Shown: positions 24,920 through 33,508, counted from the stretch's first letter. The stretch is 64,000 bases of DNA from an uncultured Lachnoclostridium sp. (GCA_948330435.1 CAOJBY010000013.1:43994-107993), one strand, 5' to 3'. Notes: generated from the letters alone by a model not told the origin. Program-made: numbers and translations.

Positions 24920-26430
24920 GCCCTGGTCTCCTTCCTCTGCTCACCCAATGAGGCCGCCATAATCATCTCCTGGGATACCTCTTTGTTGTCAAATTCACCG
25001 GTTACATGACCGGACTTCATAACCACGATCCGATCCGCCATACCAAGAACCTCAGGCATCTCGGAGGAAACCATAATAATGGCATAACCGTTTGCCGCCA
25101 GTTCATTCATAATCTCATAGATAGAATACTTGGCACCTACGTCAATACCCTTGGTAGGCTCGTCGAGAATCAGCACTTTCAGGGAACAGTTGAGAAGCTT
25201 TGCAAATACAACCTTCTGCTGATTACCACCTGACAAAGAGGATGGCGGTGCACTGATATCCTTTGCTTTCAGAGAGATCTTCTGGCACAGTTCAATGGCC
25301 TTTTGAATCTCCGCCTTTTCATCCAGCATACTTGCCTTGGCAAACTGCTTCATATCCGCAGAAGATACATTCTGATAAATGGGCAGTTCATTGATAAGCC
25401 CCTGTGTCTGCCGGTTCTCCGGAAGCAGACCGATGCCGTACTCAAAAGCTTCTACCGGTGTCTTTATGTTAACCTCTTTTCCCTCTAAAACAATTCTTCC
25501 GCTATCCGGATTCATAATTCCGAAAATAGTCTGACATACCTCGGTACGTCCTGCACCTACCAATCCGGTAAGTGCCAGAATCTCTCCCTTTTTCACCTCA
25601 AAGGAAATATTCTTGAAATATCCCTCTTTGGAAATATCCTCCACTCTCAATACGGTATCGCCGATTTTGGCTGTCTTCTCCGGATACATCTGATCCAGTT
25701 CACGGCCTACCATGGCCCCGATGAGCTTCTGGTTGGAAATCTTATCCACATCCCAGCAGCCTATGTACTGTGCATCACGGAATACGGTTACACGTGTAGC
25801 CAGCCGGTACATATCCTCAAACCGATGAGATATGAGGATAATGGATACGCCCTCATTACGCAGCCGCTCCGCAATGGTATAGAGTTCCTCACACTCATTG
25901 GCTGTCAGGGAAGCCGTAGGCTCATCCATGATCAGGATTCTCGCATCTCTGGAGAGTGCTTTCGCAATCTCTACAAGCTGCTGAGCCGCAACGCTTAAGG
26001 AACCCATGGGCTTTGTCACGTCTATCTCCTTGCTTAAGGGTTCAATTAACTCTTTGGCTCTCTGGTTCATCTGACGCCAGTCATACATGCCCAGCTTGTT
26101 CTTAATCTCCTGCCCCATGAAAATATTTTCAGTCACAGACAGATCTGGAAATGCCGTTACATGCTGATAGATAGCTGCAATACCCAGCTTTGCCGAATCC
26201 ATGGTATTCCGGGGTGTAATCCGTTCTCCCTCTAACAGCATGATTCCACTGTCCGGTTGATGAACGCCTGTGATAACTTTGATGAATGTGGATTTTCCTG
26301 CACCGTTCTCGCCCATCAGTGCATGAATTTCACCTTTCTTCAGTTGAAACTGCACACCTGCCAGGGCGGTGACACCACCGAAAGTTTTGACCACATCCTT
26401 CAGTTCGAGAATGTAATTTTGCTCGTTCAC
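24916..26430 (-). CDS. Sugar ABC transporter, double ATPase
   Basis: 504 residues with two ABC domains. The first has Walker A GENGAGKSTFIK, signature LSVAAQQLVEIAKAL and Walker B ILIMDEPTASL. The second has the degenerate P-loop GLVGAGRTEVCQ, usual in RbsA/XylG/RhaT-type proteins, with signature LSGGNQQKVVFAKLL and Walker B VLILDEPTKGID. It powers the importer whose permeases follow. The start is GTG at 26430 with AAGGAGAGAA before it. It is the first gene of the rhamnose operon; two direct repeats lie 65-105 bp upstream and look like activator sites. Confidence 0.94.
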   Translation of the reverse strand: MNEQNYILELKDVVKTFGGVTALAGVQFQLKKGEIHALMGENGAGKSTFIKVITGVHQPDSGIMLLEGERITPRNTMDSAKLGIAAIYQHVTAFPDLSVTENIFMGQEIKNKLGMYDWRQMNQRAKELIEPLSKEIDVTKPMGSLSVAAQQLVEIAKALSRDARILIMDEPTASLTANECEELYTIAERLRNEGVSIILISHRFEDMYRLATRVTVFRDAQYIGCWDVDKISNQKLIGAMVGRELDQMYPEKTAKIGDTVLRVEDISKEGYFKNISFEVKKGEILALTGLVGAGRTEVCQTIFGIMNPDSGRIVLEGKEVNIKTPVEAFEYGIGLLPENRQTQGLINELPIYQNVSSADMKQFAKASMLDEKAEIQKAIELCQKISLKAKDISAPPSSLSGGNQQKVVFAKLLNCSLKVLILDEPTKGIDVGAKYSIYEIMNELAANGYAIIMVSSEMPEVLGMADRIVVMKSGHVTGEFDNKEVSQEMIMAASLGEQRKETRA

Positions 26431-26495
26431 CCTATTCTCTCCTTCCTTGCTTGGTCTTCATATTACTAGCTAACCCCAAAATACACTAATATTCA

Positions 26496-26535
26496 ATATC
26501 AAATATTGTTTTTTCGATATCAAATATTGTTTTTT
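26496..26535. promoter_or_regulatory. Direct-repeat operator of the rhamnose regulator
   Basis: Two identical 19-base copies of ATATCAAATATTGTTTTTT begin at 26496 and 26517, a 21-bp period that places both on the same DNA face. They lie in the divergent space between the AraC regulator and the importer operon. The second copy overlaps the -35 region of the regulator's own promoter. On the operon side a TAATAT (26465-26460) could be a -10 with a poor -35, as expected for an activator-dependent promoter. Direct repeats are the usual site form for AraC-family activators. Confidence 0.65.
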
Positions 26536-26555
26536 TAACATTTTCGTGCTATAAT
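26527..26555 (+). promoter_or_regulatory. Promoter of the AraC-type rhamnose regulator
   Basis: TTGTTT at 26527-26532, a 17-bp spacer, TATAAT at 26550-26555. The -35 lies inside the second direct repeat, so binding there would repress the regulator's own gene. Confidence 0.65.
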
Positions 26556-26620
26556 GAAGAAAAATGTGTGAATTATTTGTCATTTCAAACAACCGTTCTC
26601 AAAAAAGAGAGGAAACCCGT

Positions 26621-27469
26621 ATGAAATTACCACAAAAGGAATATCCTTCCAAATATATCCATAAGTCAAATATCCTACCGGACAAGTCGGTGACTCTTCC
26701 TTTTCAGGTTCTTCGTTGTGGATTTTCCAATGAAAGAGAGGTAAACTGCGATGCCAATTATGCAGAGTTTATTATTTTTTATGTGCTGGAGGGTATTGCT
26801 CAATATATGAAATACAAAGAGACGCAGTATGTACATCCGGAGCATATTGTTATTTCCAACTGCAATACAAGACTGCGTTTTTCCAGAGCCACACCGGAAT
26901 GGAGATATTTTTATGTGATTTTCACCGGAAGCCATGCCAAGCTTTACTATAATATGATTCGAGGCAAAAAGGGAGTGATTCCCATCACTCCCCTGCATAA
27001 TATTGCTTCTCATTTTACAACTCTGTGTTCCTACACCTACACAAAGGATCTCTTTGTCCAAATGGAAGCATGCTATCAGATTCATCAGATTATTCATGAA
27101 CTGCTCATCGCCACCCACGAGATAGAAGAAGCAAGGCTTCTGACTCCTGTGCAGCAAACCATTGTCAACACGGCTCTGAAATATATTGACGAGCACTACA
27201 AGGATGAATTGTCCATAGACATTATCTGTCAAAAGGTCAACTTTTCCAAATATTATTTCTGCAAAATCTTTAAGGAACATACGGGGAAAACCCTGTACCA
27301 GTACCTGACTGAGTACAGGGTTAACAAATCAAAGGAATATCTGACCTACTCCAAGCTGTCTATTCATGCGATTGCCATGGAAGTAGGCTTTAAGAACACG
27401 CTTACCTTCAGCCGATCCTTTAAAAAATTCACGGACATGACACCCAGTGAATTTCGGGAAGCATTTTAA
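26621..27469 (+). CDS. AraC-family regulator, probable rhamnose-operon activator
   Basis: 282 residues counted from the ATG at 26621, which has AGAGGAAACC about 7 bases before it; an upstream ATG 57 bases earlier has no ribosome site. Residues about 25-130 form a sensor cupin (VLEGIAQYMKYKE, YVHPEHIVISNCN). Residues about 185-280 hold two helix-turn-helix units: LSIDIICQKVNFSKYYFCKI and LSIHAIAMEVGFKNTLTFSR, ending in DMTPSEFREAF. It is divergent from the importer, kinase and aldolase operon, so activation by rhamnose is the natural reading. The ligand is inferred from neighbours only. Confidence 0.9.
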   Translation: MKLPQKEYPSKYIHKSNILPDKSVTLPFQVLRCGFSNEREVNCDANYAEFIIFYVLEGIAQYMKYKETQYVHPEHIVISNCNTRLRFSRATPEWRYFYVIFTGSHAKLYYNMIRGKKGVIPITPLHNIASHFTTLCSYTYTKDLFVQMEACYQIHQIIHELLIATHEIEEARLLTPVQQTIVNTALKYIDEHYKDELSIDIICQKVNFSKYYFCKIFKEHTGKTLYQYLTEYRVNKSKEYLTYSKLSIHAIAMEVGFKNTLTFSRSFKKFTDMTPSEFREAF

Positions 27470-27519
27470 TACTTATTTTGAATGCCGGATGGCAGGATTT
27501 TACGTTCTGAAACCTACGT

Positions 27520-27771
27520 TCAGGAAGCTGCCAGTTCCTCTTCCACTGGAATCTGATTTTGCAGACTTGCAATCACGTCCTCGACAGAGAGAGCATTTTC
27601 CTGCATGTACGCATAAAGTTCCTGCATTTCCTCGTCCCGTTTTGCCTTTAAAAGTTCCTCTCGCTCCTGCTGAAGCATCGATACGGCTTCCGTATGCTTC
27701 TTAAGTTTCTCCGCATTTTCTGCCAGCAGTTCTTCATAGGTTTTTCTAGCTCTTGTTCTTGGCCTTGCCAT
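27520..27771 (-). CDS. Small helical protein of unknown function (83 residues)
   Basis: I do not recognise a named family. The first ten residues are very basic (MARPRTRARKTYEE). Residues 12-60 are Glu/Lys/Leu-rich with heptad spacing, probably a coiled coil, and the acidic C-terminus contains ALSVEDVIASLQ. The start resembles small H-NS-like or MucR-like nucleic-acid-binding proteins, but there is no clear motif. AGGAGGAC precedes the ATG, directly after a complete Repeat A copy. Convergent with the AraC gene. The tRNA terminator lies upstream, so it has its own promoter or relies on one within the repeat. Confidence 0.55.
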   Translation of the reverse strand: MARPRTRARKTYEELLAENAEKLKKHTEAVSMLQQEREELLKAKRDEEMQELYAYMQENALSVEDVIASLQNQIPVEEELAAS

Positions 27772-27783
27772 ATGTTTGTCCTC

Positions 27784-27920
27784 CTATTCCAGTTCCGTAA
27801 TATTCTTCCAGTACACCCTTGTCTAAATCAATTTACAGTCACAAGTGCATGTGTCTGTAAATTGATTTGTGCACTGAAAGAATATTACTGATTTTGAGTT
27901 CCGCAGTCCCCTTCCAGTAC
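27784..27920 (-). repeat. Repeat A, complete copy 2 (leader of the 83-residue gene)
   Basis: The best-formed copy. AAATCAATTTACAG (27825-27838) pairs perfectly with CTGTAAATTGATTT (27855-27868) around a 16-base loop, and outside it TAATATTCTT pairs with AAGAATATTA. On the minus strand the unit ends ATATTACGGAACTGGAATAG directly joined to GAGGAC of the ribosome site. An older, degenerate end (GGACTGCGGAACTCAAAAT) precedes it at 27893-27920. Confidence 0.85.
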
Positions 27921-27984
27921 TGCCGGGGCATTGCTGTAATTCATACTACTAGCAGTATATGGAAAGCCTGGCTAAAATATGCAT

Positions 27985-28022
27985 AAAAAAGCTGAGATAC
28001 CAGTAAATTTAAGTATCTCAGC
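27985..28022 (-). terminator. Terminator after tRNA-Leu
   Basis: On the minus strand GCTGAGATAC pairs perfectly with GTATCTCAGC around a 12-base loop, followed by TTTTTT. It lies 13 bases after the tRNA 3' end. Confidence 0.9.
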
Positions 28023-28034
28023 ATTTCATTTTCC

Positions 28035-28117
28035 TGCCGGCAGCGGGACTTGAACCCGCACGTGGTTGCCCACAACAGATTTTGAGTCTGCCTCGTCTGC
28101 CATTCCGACACGCCGGC
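28035..28117 (-). tRNA. tRNA-Leu (anticodon CAA)
   Basis: An 83-base cloverleaf of class II type. The acceptor GCCGGCG pairs with TGCCGGC, followed by discriminator A. The anticodon stem GCAGA/TCTGT frames loop CTCAAAA, giving anticodon CAA (reads UUG). A long variable arm is followed by the T arm GCGGG-TTCAAGT-CCCGC. CCA is not encoded. It has its own promoter and terminator, so it is a single-gene unit. Confidence 0.95.
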
Positions 28118-28147
28118 ACAAAGCCTATAATCTCTACAACGAAAGTT

Positions 28148-28176
28148 ATTGTATCACAAGTATTCGGAAATGGCAA
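28148..28176 (-). promoter_or_regulatory. Promoter of tRNA-Leu
   Basis: TTGCCA at 28176-28171, a 17-bp spacer and TACAAT at 28153-28148, about 30 bp before the tRNA 5' end. It sits just after the stop of the last importer gene. Confidence 0.7.
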
Positions 28177-28197
28177 GTAAATTTTTCGCAAATTTTC

Positions 28198-28908
28198 TTA
28201 TGCACCCAGATAGGCTCTCTGTACCTCCGGGTTATCCGCCAGGTTTTCCGCCGTATCAGAAAGTGCTATTTTTCCTGTTTCTATTACATATCCCCGATCC
28301 GCTATCTGCAAGGCCATATTGGCATTTTGTTCAATAAGTAGGACGGTCACCCCCCTGCTGTTAATATCCTCTATCAAATCAAAGATCAAGTCTACCAGAT
28401 TCGGTGCAAGTCCCAAACTGGGCTCATCAAGCAATATCAGCTTCGGCTTATTCATCAAAGCCCTTCCAATGGCCAGCATCTGCTGCTCTCCTCCGGACAA
28501 CGTTCCCGCTGTCTGCTTTTTTCGCTCTGCCAGACGAGGGAATAACTCATACACCTCATCATAATTCCGTTGTATTTCTGCCTTGTCTTTGCATATGTAA
28601 GCTCCAAGGCTCAGATTCTCTTCCACCGTAAGGCTGGGAAAGACTTCTCTTCCTTCCGGCGACATGCAGATTCCTTCTCGAACGATCCGATCCGAAGACA
28701 TTTTTGAGATCTCTTTTCCCCCAAAAAGGATACTGCCGCTGCTTACAGGTACCAGACCGGTTATGGCTGACAATGTTGTAGTCTTTCCGGCTCCATTGCT
28801 GCCAATCAGGGCCACAATTTCATGCTCTTGAACAACCAAATCTATCCCCTTTAATGCATGTATATTACCATAATAAGTATGTAGATTTTTAATTTCCAGA
28901 AGACTCAT
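28198..28908 (-). CDS. livF: Branched-chain/amino-acid-type ABC transporter ATPase (LivF type)
   Basis: 236 residues. Walker A GSNGAGKTTTLSAITGL, signature LSGGEQQMLAIGRALM, Walker B LILLDEPSLGLAPNLV and the LivF-typical end VIETGKIALSDTAENLADNP. The ATG at 28908 (AAAGGAGGAAAC before it) is preferred; the frame is open for another 16 codons upstream. It overlaps livG by 20 bp. It is the last gene of the importer. The name follows the family; the substrate here is probably a cysteine-related compound rather than leucine, judged from the neighbouring enzymes. Confidence 0.92.
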   Translation of the reverse strand: MSLLEIKNLHTYYGNIHALKGIDLVVQEHEIVALIGSNGAGKTTTLSAITGLVPVSSGSILFGGKEISKMSSDRIVREGICMSPEGREVFPSLTVEENLSLGAYICKDKAEIQRNYDEVYELFPRLAERKKQTAGTLSGGEQQMLAIGRALMNKPKLILLDEPSLGLAPNLVDLIFDLIEDINSRGVTVLLIEQNANMALQIADRGYVIETGKIALSDTAENLADNPEVQRAYLGA

Positions 28909-29689
28909 GTTTCCTCCTTTTTTCCCGCTTCTTGTCGCTGCCCAGATAAGCGGCAATTACTCTGGGATTCTTTACTACCACTTCCGGTTTTCCCTCTGCA
29001 ATTTGCTTTCCATAATCAATGACATAAATCCGATCCGAAACATTCATTACAACCTGCATGTCATGCTCAATTAAAAGAATTGTAAATCCTTTCTCCCGAA
29101 GTTCACGGATAAAGTTTAACAATTCCTCTGATTCATGAGGATTCATACCCGCTGCAGGCTCATCCAGAATCAAAAGCTTTGCATCTGTAGCAATTGCTCT
29201 GGCTATTTCCAGCTTCCGCTGCTTTCCATAGGGAAGATTTTTCGCATAGTTATGGAGTTCTTCTGCCATCCCCACGGACTCCAATAAGTCCACAGCCCTT
29301 TGTTTTGCCTCGAATTCCGCTTTTTTAAAACGCCTGGTACGAAAAATAATATCAAAAAATCCATATTGGATGTTAATACTGTTTCCAACCAGAACATTAT
29401 CTATTACACGCATATTCGGAAAAAGCCTGATGTTTTGAAATGTTCTCGCAATTCCGGCTTTCACAATCTCCTGGGGCTTATGATTGTGGATCTGATTGCC
29501 ATCGAACTCAATGGTTCCCTCATCAACCGTATAAACACCGGTAAGAAGATTAAATATCGTTGTTTTTCCCGCACCATTTGGTCCTATAATACTGACAATT
29601 TCGCCCTTATCAACCTCAAAATTCACCTTATCCACTGCGATAAGTCCGCCAAATTTCTTGGTCAGGCCTGTTACCTTAAGCAGTGCCAT
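28889..29689 (-). CDS. livG: Branched-chain/amino-acid-type ABC transporter ATPase (LivG type)
   Basis: 266 residues. Walker A GPNGAGKTTIFNLLTGVY, the LivG-specific ARTFQNIRLFPNMRVIDNVL, signature LPYGKQRKLEIARAIA, Walker B LLILDEPAAGMNPHES and switch histidine LLIEHDMQVVM. It works with LivF on the two permeases. The start overlaps the livM stop by 14 bp; AGGAAGGGGGC precedes it. Confidence 0.93.
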   Translation of the reverse strand: MALLKVTGLTKKFGGLIAVDKVNFEVDKGEIVSIIGPNGAGKTTIFNLLTGVYTVDEGTIEFDGNQIHNHKPQEIVKAGIARTFQNIRLFPNMRVIDNVLVGNSINIQYGFFDIIFRTRRFKKAEFEAKQRAVDLLESVGMAEELHNYAKNLPYGKQRKLEIARAIATDAKLLILDEPAAGMNPHESEELLNFIRELREKGFTILLIEHDMQVVMNVSDRIYVIDYGKQIAEGKPEVVVKNPRVIAAYLGSDKKREKRRKHESSGN

Positions 29690-30707
29690 TTATTTTGCCC
29701 CCTTCCTTGCTTCTGCTTTCCTCCTCATTTCCCATCAGAGACTGGGGAAGACGTATTCCTTTCGGCAATTTATACGGCTTTTTGCTAAGGCCTCCCAACA
29801 GGCCCTGGGGACGGAAACGCATCATCACCACAAGAATGAGTCCATAAATAATAAAACGATATGCCGCCAGAAAACGAAGTACCTCCGGAAACGCAATCAA
29901 TATGGTCGATCCCAAAACCATCCCCGGAATGCTTCCCATTCCCCCAAAAATCACAATGGACATAATCGTGATGGAAACATCTGATACAAAAACTGAAGGA
30001 TCAATGTATTGGGTCATATGAGCATAATAGGCCCCTGCAAATCCTGCCACTGCTGATGCGATTGCAATCGTTTCAACCTTAATCCGGTTTGTGTTAATTC
30101 CCATCAATTTTGCGGCAAGTTCATCTTCTTTAACCGCTACCATAGATCGACCGTGTCTGGAGTTAGTAAGAGCCTGGCAGAACAGTACAGAAAGAATAAC
30201 GAGTAACAGAGTCATCCAGTAAAAGCCATTATTGGTATTTGTTAATGTAATGCCAAAGAATACCGGCTTCGGAATATTTTTAATTCCCAGTGGTCCGTTG
30301 GTAACGGAAACCCAGTTCAGGGCAATCATCCTTACTACTTCTGCAAATCCCATGGTTGTAATTGCAAAATAAGATCCCGACAGCCTCATAGTGCAAAGTC
30401 CCAACAGGAATCCCACTACTCCTGCGGCCAAAGCCCCAATCACTGCACTCACCAGAAAATGCGTGCCAAAATGAACGGACATCAGTGCGGAAACATATGC
30501 TCCGACACAGAACAAACCGGCATGTCCCATAGAAGTCTGCCCCATATAGCCTGTAATCAGATTGAGACTTAAAGCAAGTATTGCATAAACTCCAATTAAA
30601 GCAAACACGCGATTAAAATACCGTCCTAACTGAAAGGTGGGGACAAGACATAATATCACCAATAAAAGCGGAAGCCAGATTTTTTCTATATTTTTTATTC
30701 TTTTCAT
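29676..30707 (-). CDS. livM: Branched-chain/amino-acid-type ABC transporter permease (LivM type)
   Basis: 343 residues with about 9-10 membrane segments. Signatures: LNLITGYMGQTSMGHAGLFCVG near residue 45 (LivM motif; shown in part), AVKEDELAAKLMGINTNRIK near 200 (coupling helix that contacts the ATPase), and FGGMGSIPGMVLGSTILIAF near 270. The tail of about 40 residues is basic and cytoplasmic. It lies 10 bp downstream of livH with AGGAGGAGAG before the ATG. Confidence 0.93.
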   Translation of the reverse strand: MKRIKNIEKIWLPLLLVILCLVPTFQLGRYFNRVFALIGVYAILALSLNLITGYMGQTSMGHAGLFCVGAYVSALMSVHFGTHFLVSAVIGALAAGVVGFLLGLCTMRLSGSYFAITTMGFAEVVRMIALNWVSVTNGPLGIKNIPKPVFFGITLTNTNNGFYWMTLLLVILSVLFCQALTNSRHGRSMVAVKEDELAAKLMGINTNRIKVETIAIASAVAGFAGAYYAHMTQYIDPSVFVSDVSITIMSIVIFGGMGSIPGMVLGSTILIAFPEVLRFLAAYRFIIYGLILVVMMRFRPQGLLGGLSKKPYKLPKGIRLPQSLMGNEEESRSKEGGKINGTA

Positions 30708-30717
30708 GTCTCTCCTC

Positions 30718-31596
30718 CTACACTTTCGTTACCATAGGTTTCCCAAATATACCCGAGGGACGAATCAAAAGGACTAATACCAAAATCACAAATGCAAATG
30801 CATCCCGAAAACCCGCTCCAAAGAAGTGAACTGCCATTGCCTCGGACACCCCTACCAAAATCCCCCCAAATACGGAACCATGAAGCACACCGATTCCTCC
30901 TAGAACCGCAGCGGCAAATGCTTTCATACCGGCATCTGCTCCCATAGTCGGAAAGGACATCTCATAGTAGCTGGCAATTAAAATGCCAGCTACTGCTGCG
31001 GATATACCGCCTAAGAAGAAAGTAAAGGTAATTACACGCTTAACATTAATCCCCATCAAGGTGGCAGCTTTCATATTGCTTTCCGTTCCCCTCATTGCAA
31101 GCCCAATTTTTGTTTTGTTGATGAGCAGCATCAGTAAGGCCAGCAGAATCATAGACACTACAATAATTAAAAGCTGAGTTCCGGTAATAATAATGCCGCC
31201 AATCTCTACATTCCCAAGTTCTATTAAGCGGGGAAAAGATCTCCGCTGACTGCCAAAATACACCAGCATGCCGTTTTGTATAATATAGGAAACACCAATC
31301 ACCGATATCAGGTGTGTAATGCCCGCCGATTTCTTTGCTCTCAAGGGTCTTAAAACAACCGAATCTATCAACATACTCAAAATCCCGGTGGCAGCAATAG
31401 ACAGAAGTACTGCCGGCCAAAGGCCAAAATGAATTCCCAAAAAAAGTACTACCATATGTACGCCAAATGCATACACGGCACCATGAGCCATATTCAAAAG
31501 CCTTAGAATTCCAAATACCAGTGAATAACCTACTGCAATAAGTGCATATACCATGCCAAGTGTGATACCATTTACCAATTGTTGTACGATAACCAT
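30718..31596 (-). CDS. livH: Branched-chain/amino-acid-type ABC transporter permease (LivH type)
   Basis: 292 residues with about 8 membrane segments. It opens like LivH (QQLVNGITLGMVYALIAVGY, then SLVFGILRLLNMAHG), has the coupling helix AMRGTESNMKAATLMGINVK near residue 180, and the late loop LGGIGVLHGSVFGGILVG. It lies 29 bp downstream of the binding protein, with GGGAGG before the ATG, as the second importer gene. Confidence 0.93.
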   Translation of the reverse strand: MVIVQQLVNGITLGMVYALIAVGYSLVFGILRLLNMAHGAVYAFGVHMVVLFLGIHFGLWPAVLLSIAATGILSMLIDSVVLRPLRAKKSAGITHLISVIGVSYIIQNGMLVYFGSQRRSFPRLIELGNVEIGGIIITGTQLLIIVVSMILLALLMLLINKTKIGLAMRGTESNMKAATLMGINVKRVITFTFFLGGISAAVAGILIASYYEMSFPTMGADAGMKAFAAAVLGGIGVLHGSVFGGILVGVSEAMAVHFFGAGFRDAFAFVILVLVLLIRPSGIFGKPMVTKV

Positions 31597-31625
31597 CCTT
31601 TACCTCCCTGAACGTCAGAACCCGG

Positions 31626-32864
31626 CTACCGGTCCATGACAGAAGCTTCCCATTCTTCCTGATCGATCAAAGCACCTGACATTGTAGAGTAGCTTCCGGA
31701 AGCAGCATCCAGCACCATAGGCTTTTTAAATGCATCTCCATTTTCGTCAAAGGAAAGCTTTTCTCCCACTACACTTTCAATCTCCACCTGATACAGATTA
31801 TCCACTATATCTCTTCTTGCTACAGAATTCCCCGCCTCAATAGCAGCAAACAGCATTCTGGCCGAATCATATGTCTGGGCAAACAGCGTCTGGGGCGGAG
31901 CTCCGAATTCTGCTTCAAATTTCTCGCAGAAATTATTTACGACCTCCCGATCCTGTTCTGTAGTAAAGTTCACACAATTGTACACATCACCGGTATCTCC
32001 GTTAAGCAACTCCAAAAATTCACTGGAATAGGAGCCGTCAGTTCCCATAAACTTAATATCCGGATCTTTCTCCCGGTATTGCTTTAAGAAAGGACCTGCC
32101 ACAGAATAGCTACAGGAAGAAAAAATCGTGTCGCATCCCGCATCCATAAATTTGGCAATAATCGCAGAATAATCTACTGAGCCATCATTGGCCAGTTCAA
32201 TATGAGCAATCTCAAAAGGTGCTTTTTCTCCATACTCTTCCACCTTGGATACAAACACTTCGCTGTTTGACACACCCGAGTCATTGTTTTGTTCAAAGTT
32301 CCCCACAACCTTTGCATTGCACACTTCAGCTACTGCCTGGACCTGATATCCAACAATATTAGCCGTTACGGCATTATTTCTGAAAATGCAGTCTCCAAGA
32401 GCGGAGTAATCCGGATGAGACGAAGAATTTGACACAAGCACCATGTCAGACTCCTGATAAATGGGAGCTGCTGTCATAGCTACACCACTGGCATAATGTC
32501 CCATTACAGCCACAATGCTCTCATCCCCTACGATCTTTTCCGCACAACTGGCTGCTTCCTCCGGCGAATTTTTATCATCAAAGGAAACCAGTTCCAGAGG
32601 ATGCCCCAAAAGGCCTCCCTTTTCATTCTGCTCGTCAATGGCTATCTGATATGCCGTCTGCATTCCAATTCCAAACTCGGATACATCACCGGTTAACGGT
32701 CCCACAAAGGCAAAGCGAATTGGCTCTTTGGTATCATCGCTTACATTTTCGCTGCTTCCGTCAACTTCTGTATGATCACTGTTTTCATTCTGCTTTCCGC
32801 CACAAGCCCCTAAAGACATAACAAGCGTCAGGGACAATACAATGCTTAACAATTTTTTCTTCAT
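31626..32864 (-). CDS. Amino-acid-type ABC transporter, substrate-binding lipoprotein (LivJ type)
   Basis: 412 residues. A lipoprotein signal peptide (LTLVMSLGACGGKQN, lipid Cys near residue 21) and an acidic linker precede a type 1 periplasmic-binding domain of the Leu/Ile/Val family: RFAFVGPLTGDVSEFGIGM, IAIDEQNEKGGLLGHPLELV, DDKNSPEEAASCAEKIV and VAVMGHYASGVAMTAAPIYQ. This family binds free amino acids and related small carboxylates through alpha-amino and carboxylate contacts. It lies 33 bp downstream of the ATC-hydrolase-type gene. Ligand specificity is not readable; a cysteine derivative is inferred from the enzymes in the unit. Confidence 0.88.
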   Translation of the reverse strand: MKKKLLSIVLSLTLVMSLGACGGKQNENSDHTEVDGSSENVSDDTKEPIRFAFVGPLTGDVSEFGIGMQTAYQIAIDEQNEKGGLLGHPLELVSFDDKNSPEEAASCAEKIVGDESIVAVMGHYASGVAMTAAPIYQESDMVLVSNSSSHPDYSALGDCIFRNNAVTANIVGYQVQAVAEVCNAKVVGNFEQNNDSGVSNSEVFVSKVEEYGEKAPFEIAHIELANDGSVDYSAIIAKFMDAGCDTIFSSCSYSVAGPFLKQYREKDPDIKFMGTDGSYSSEFLELLNGDTGDVYNCVNFTTEQDREVVNNFCEKFEAEFGAPPQTLFAQTYDSARMLFAAIEAGNSVARRDIVDNLYQVEIESVVGEKLSFDENGDAFKKPMVLDAASGSYSTMSGALIDQEEWEASVMDR

Positions 32865-32897
32865 ATGTTTTTCTCCTTCTCCTTATACCATAACATT

Positions 32898-33431
32898 TCA
32901 AGCTTTTTTCTTTACTACCATATCACAGCAATGACTGTCCGGCTGTGCATTTGTACACACAAAACGGGCATTCAGTCCCAGTCGGTCCGTATATGCGTAA
33001 TCCGCCTCACAGACTACCTCGCAGAGATAATCTACCTCCTCAGGCGTAAATCCCATATCAATCCATCCTTCCACTAGACCGCATTTTCCTGTAAGGCGGA
33101 CTACCGTCTGCTCTTCATCCGCCTTTGCAATAAAATGAATATCACTGTTGGTGTTATTTACAACATTTGCTGCCAGCATCTGGGCAAAGGCGGCATGATC
33201 ACCTGGCTCACCTTTATACTGCCCCATTGTAACCCGGAAAATTCCATATTCTTTCATAGCTTCCCGTGCATACTGATCAAACATCTCCTTAGGCATTACC
33301 TTATAAAAGCAGCCTATGTAGCGGGCCCGTTCTTTTAAAGCGGCCTCTGTCATGGCCCTTACCTCCTGATACGTAAATAAACGTTCCTTTTCCTGCTTGA
33401 GCAATTCCTCTGCTTTTGTTTTGTCTGTCAT
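32898..33431 (-). CDS. L-2-amino-thiazoline-4-carboxylate hydrolase-family protein
   Basis: 177 residues, full length for the ATC_hydrolase family (PF14196 type). Support comes from the C-terminal half: VRLTGKCGLVEGWIDMGF, then EVDYLCEVVCEADYAYTDRLG, and the end with paired cysteines PDSHCCDMVVKKK. These match the family pattern of a Cys before a Trp-x-x-MG turn, an LC, an acidic E-x-D and a late cysteine. In Pseudomonas, ATC hydrolase opens the thiazoline ring of L-ATC to S-carbamoyl-L-cysteine, which is then hydrolysed to L-cysteine. The family is broad in anaerobes and most members are untested. Standing between a cysteine desulfidase and an amino-acid importer, a sulfur amino-acid role is likely here. 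AAAGGAG precedes the ATG; a promoter and operator lie upstream. Confidence 0.75.
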   Translation of the reverse strand: MTDKTKAEELLKQEKERLFTYQEVRAMTEAALKERARYIGCFYKVMPKEMFDQYAREAMKEYGIFRVTMGQYKGEPGDHAAFAQMLAANVVNNTNSDIHFIAKADEEQTVVRLTGKCGLVEGWIDMGFTPEEVDYLCEVVCEADYAYTDRLGLNARFVCTNAQPDSHCCDMVVKKKA

Positions 33432-33453
33432 AGCTTCTCCTTTTCTTTTTTAA

Positions 33454-33482
33454 ATTCTATTTATAAAATCCCCGCATTTCAA
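33454..33482 (-). promoter_or_regulatory. Candidate internal promoter before the ATC-hydrolase gene
   Basis: TTGAAA at 33482-33477, a 17-bp spacer and TAGAAT at 33459-33454, about 20 bp before the ATG of the hydrolase-type gene. It would let the hydrolase and importer genes be transcribed apart from lacI and the desulfidase. An operator-like motif lies about 27 bp upstream. Confidence 0.5.
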
Positions 33483-33508
33483 AACTAAATTTGATTGGGG
33501 TGATTTTT

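Noticed and set aside
28198..32864. Plain leucine/isoleucine/valine importer
   Set aside because: The family name fits, but its place in one unit with cysteine genes and a LacI regulator makes a different substrate more likely; not excluded.
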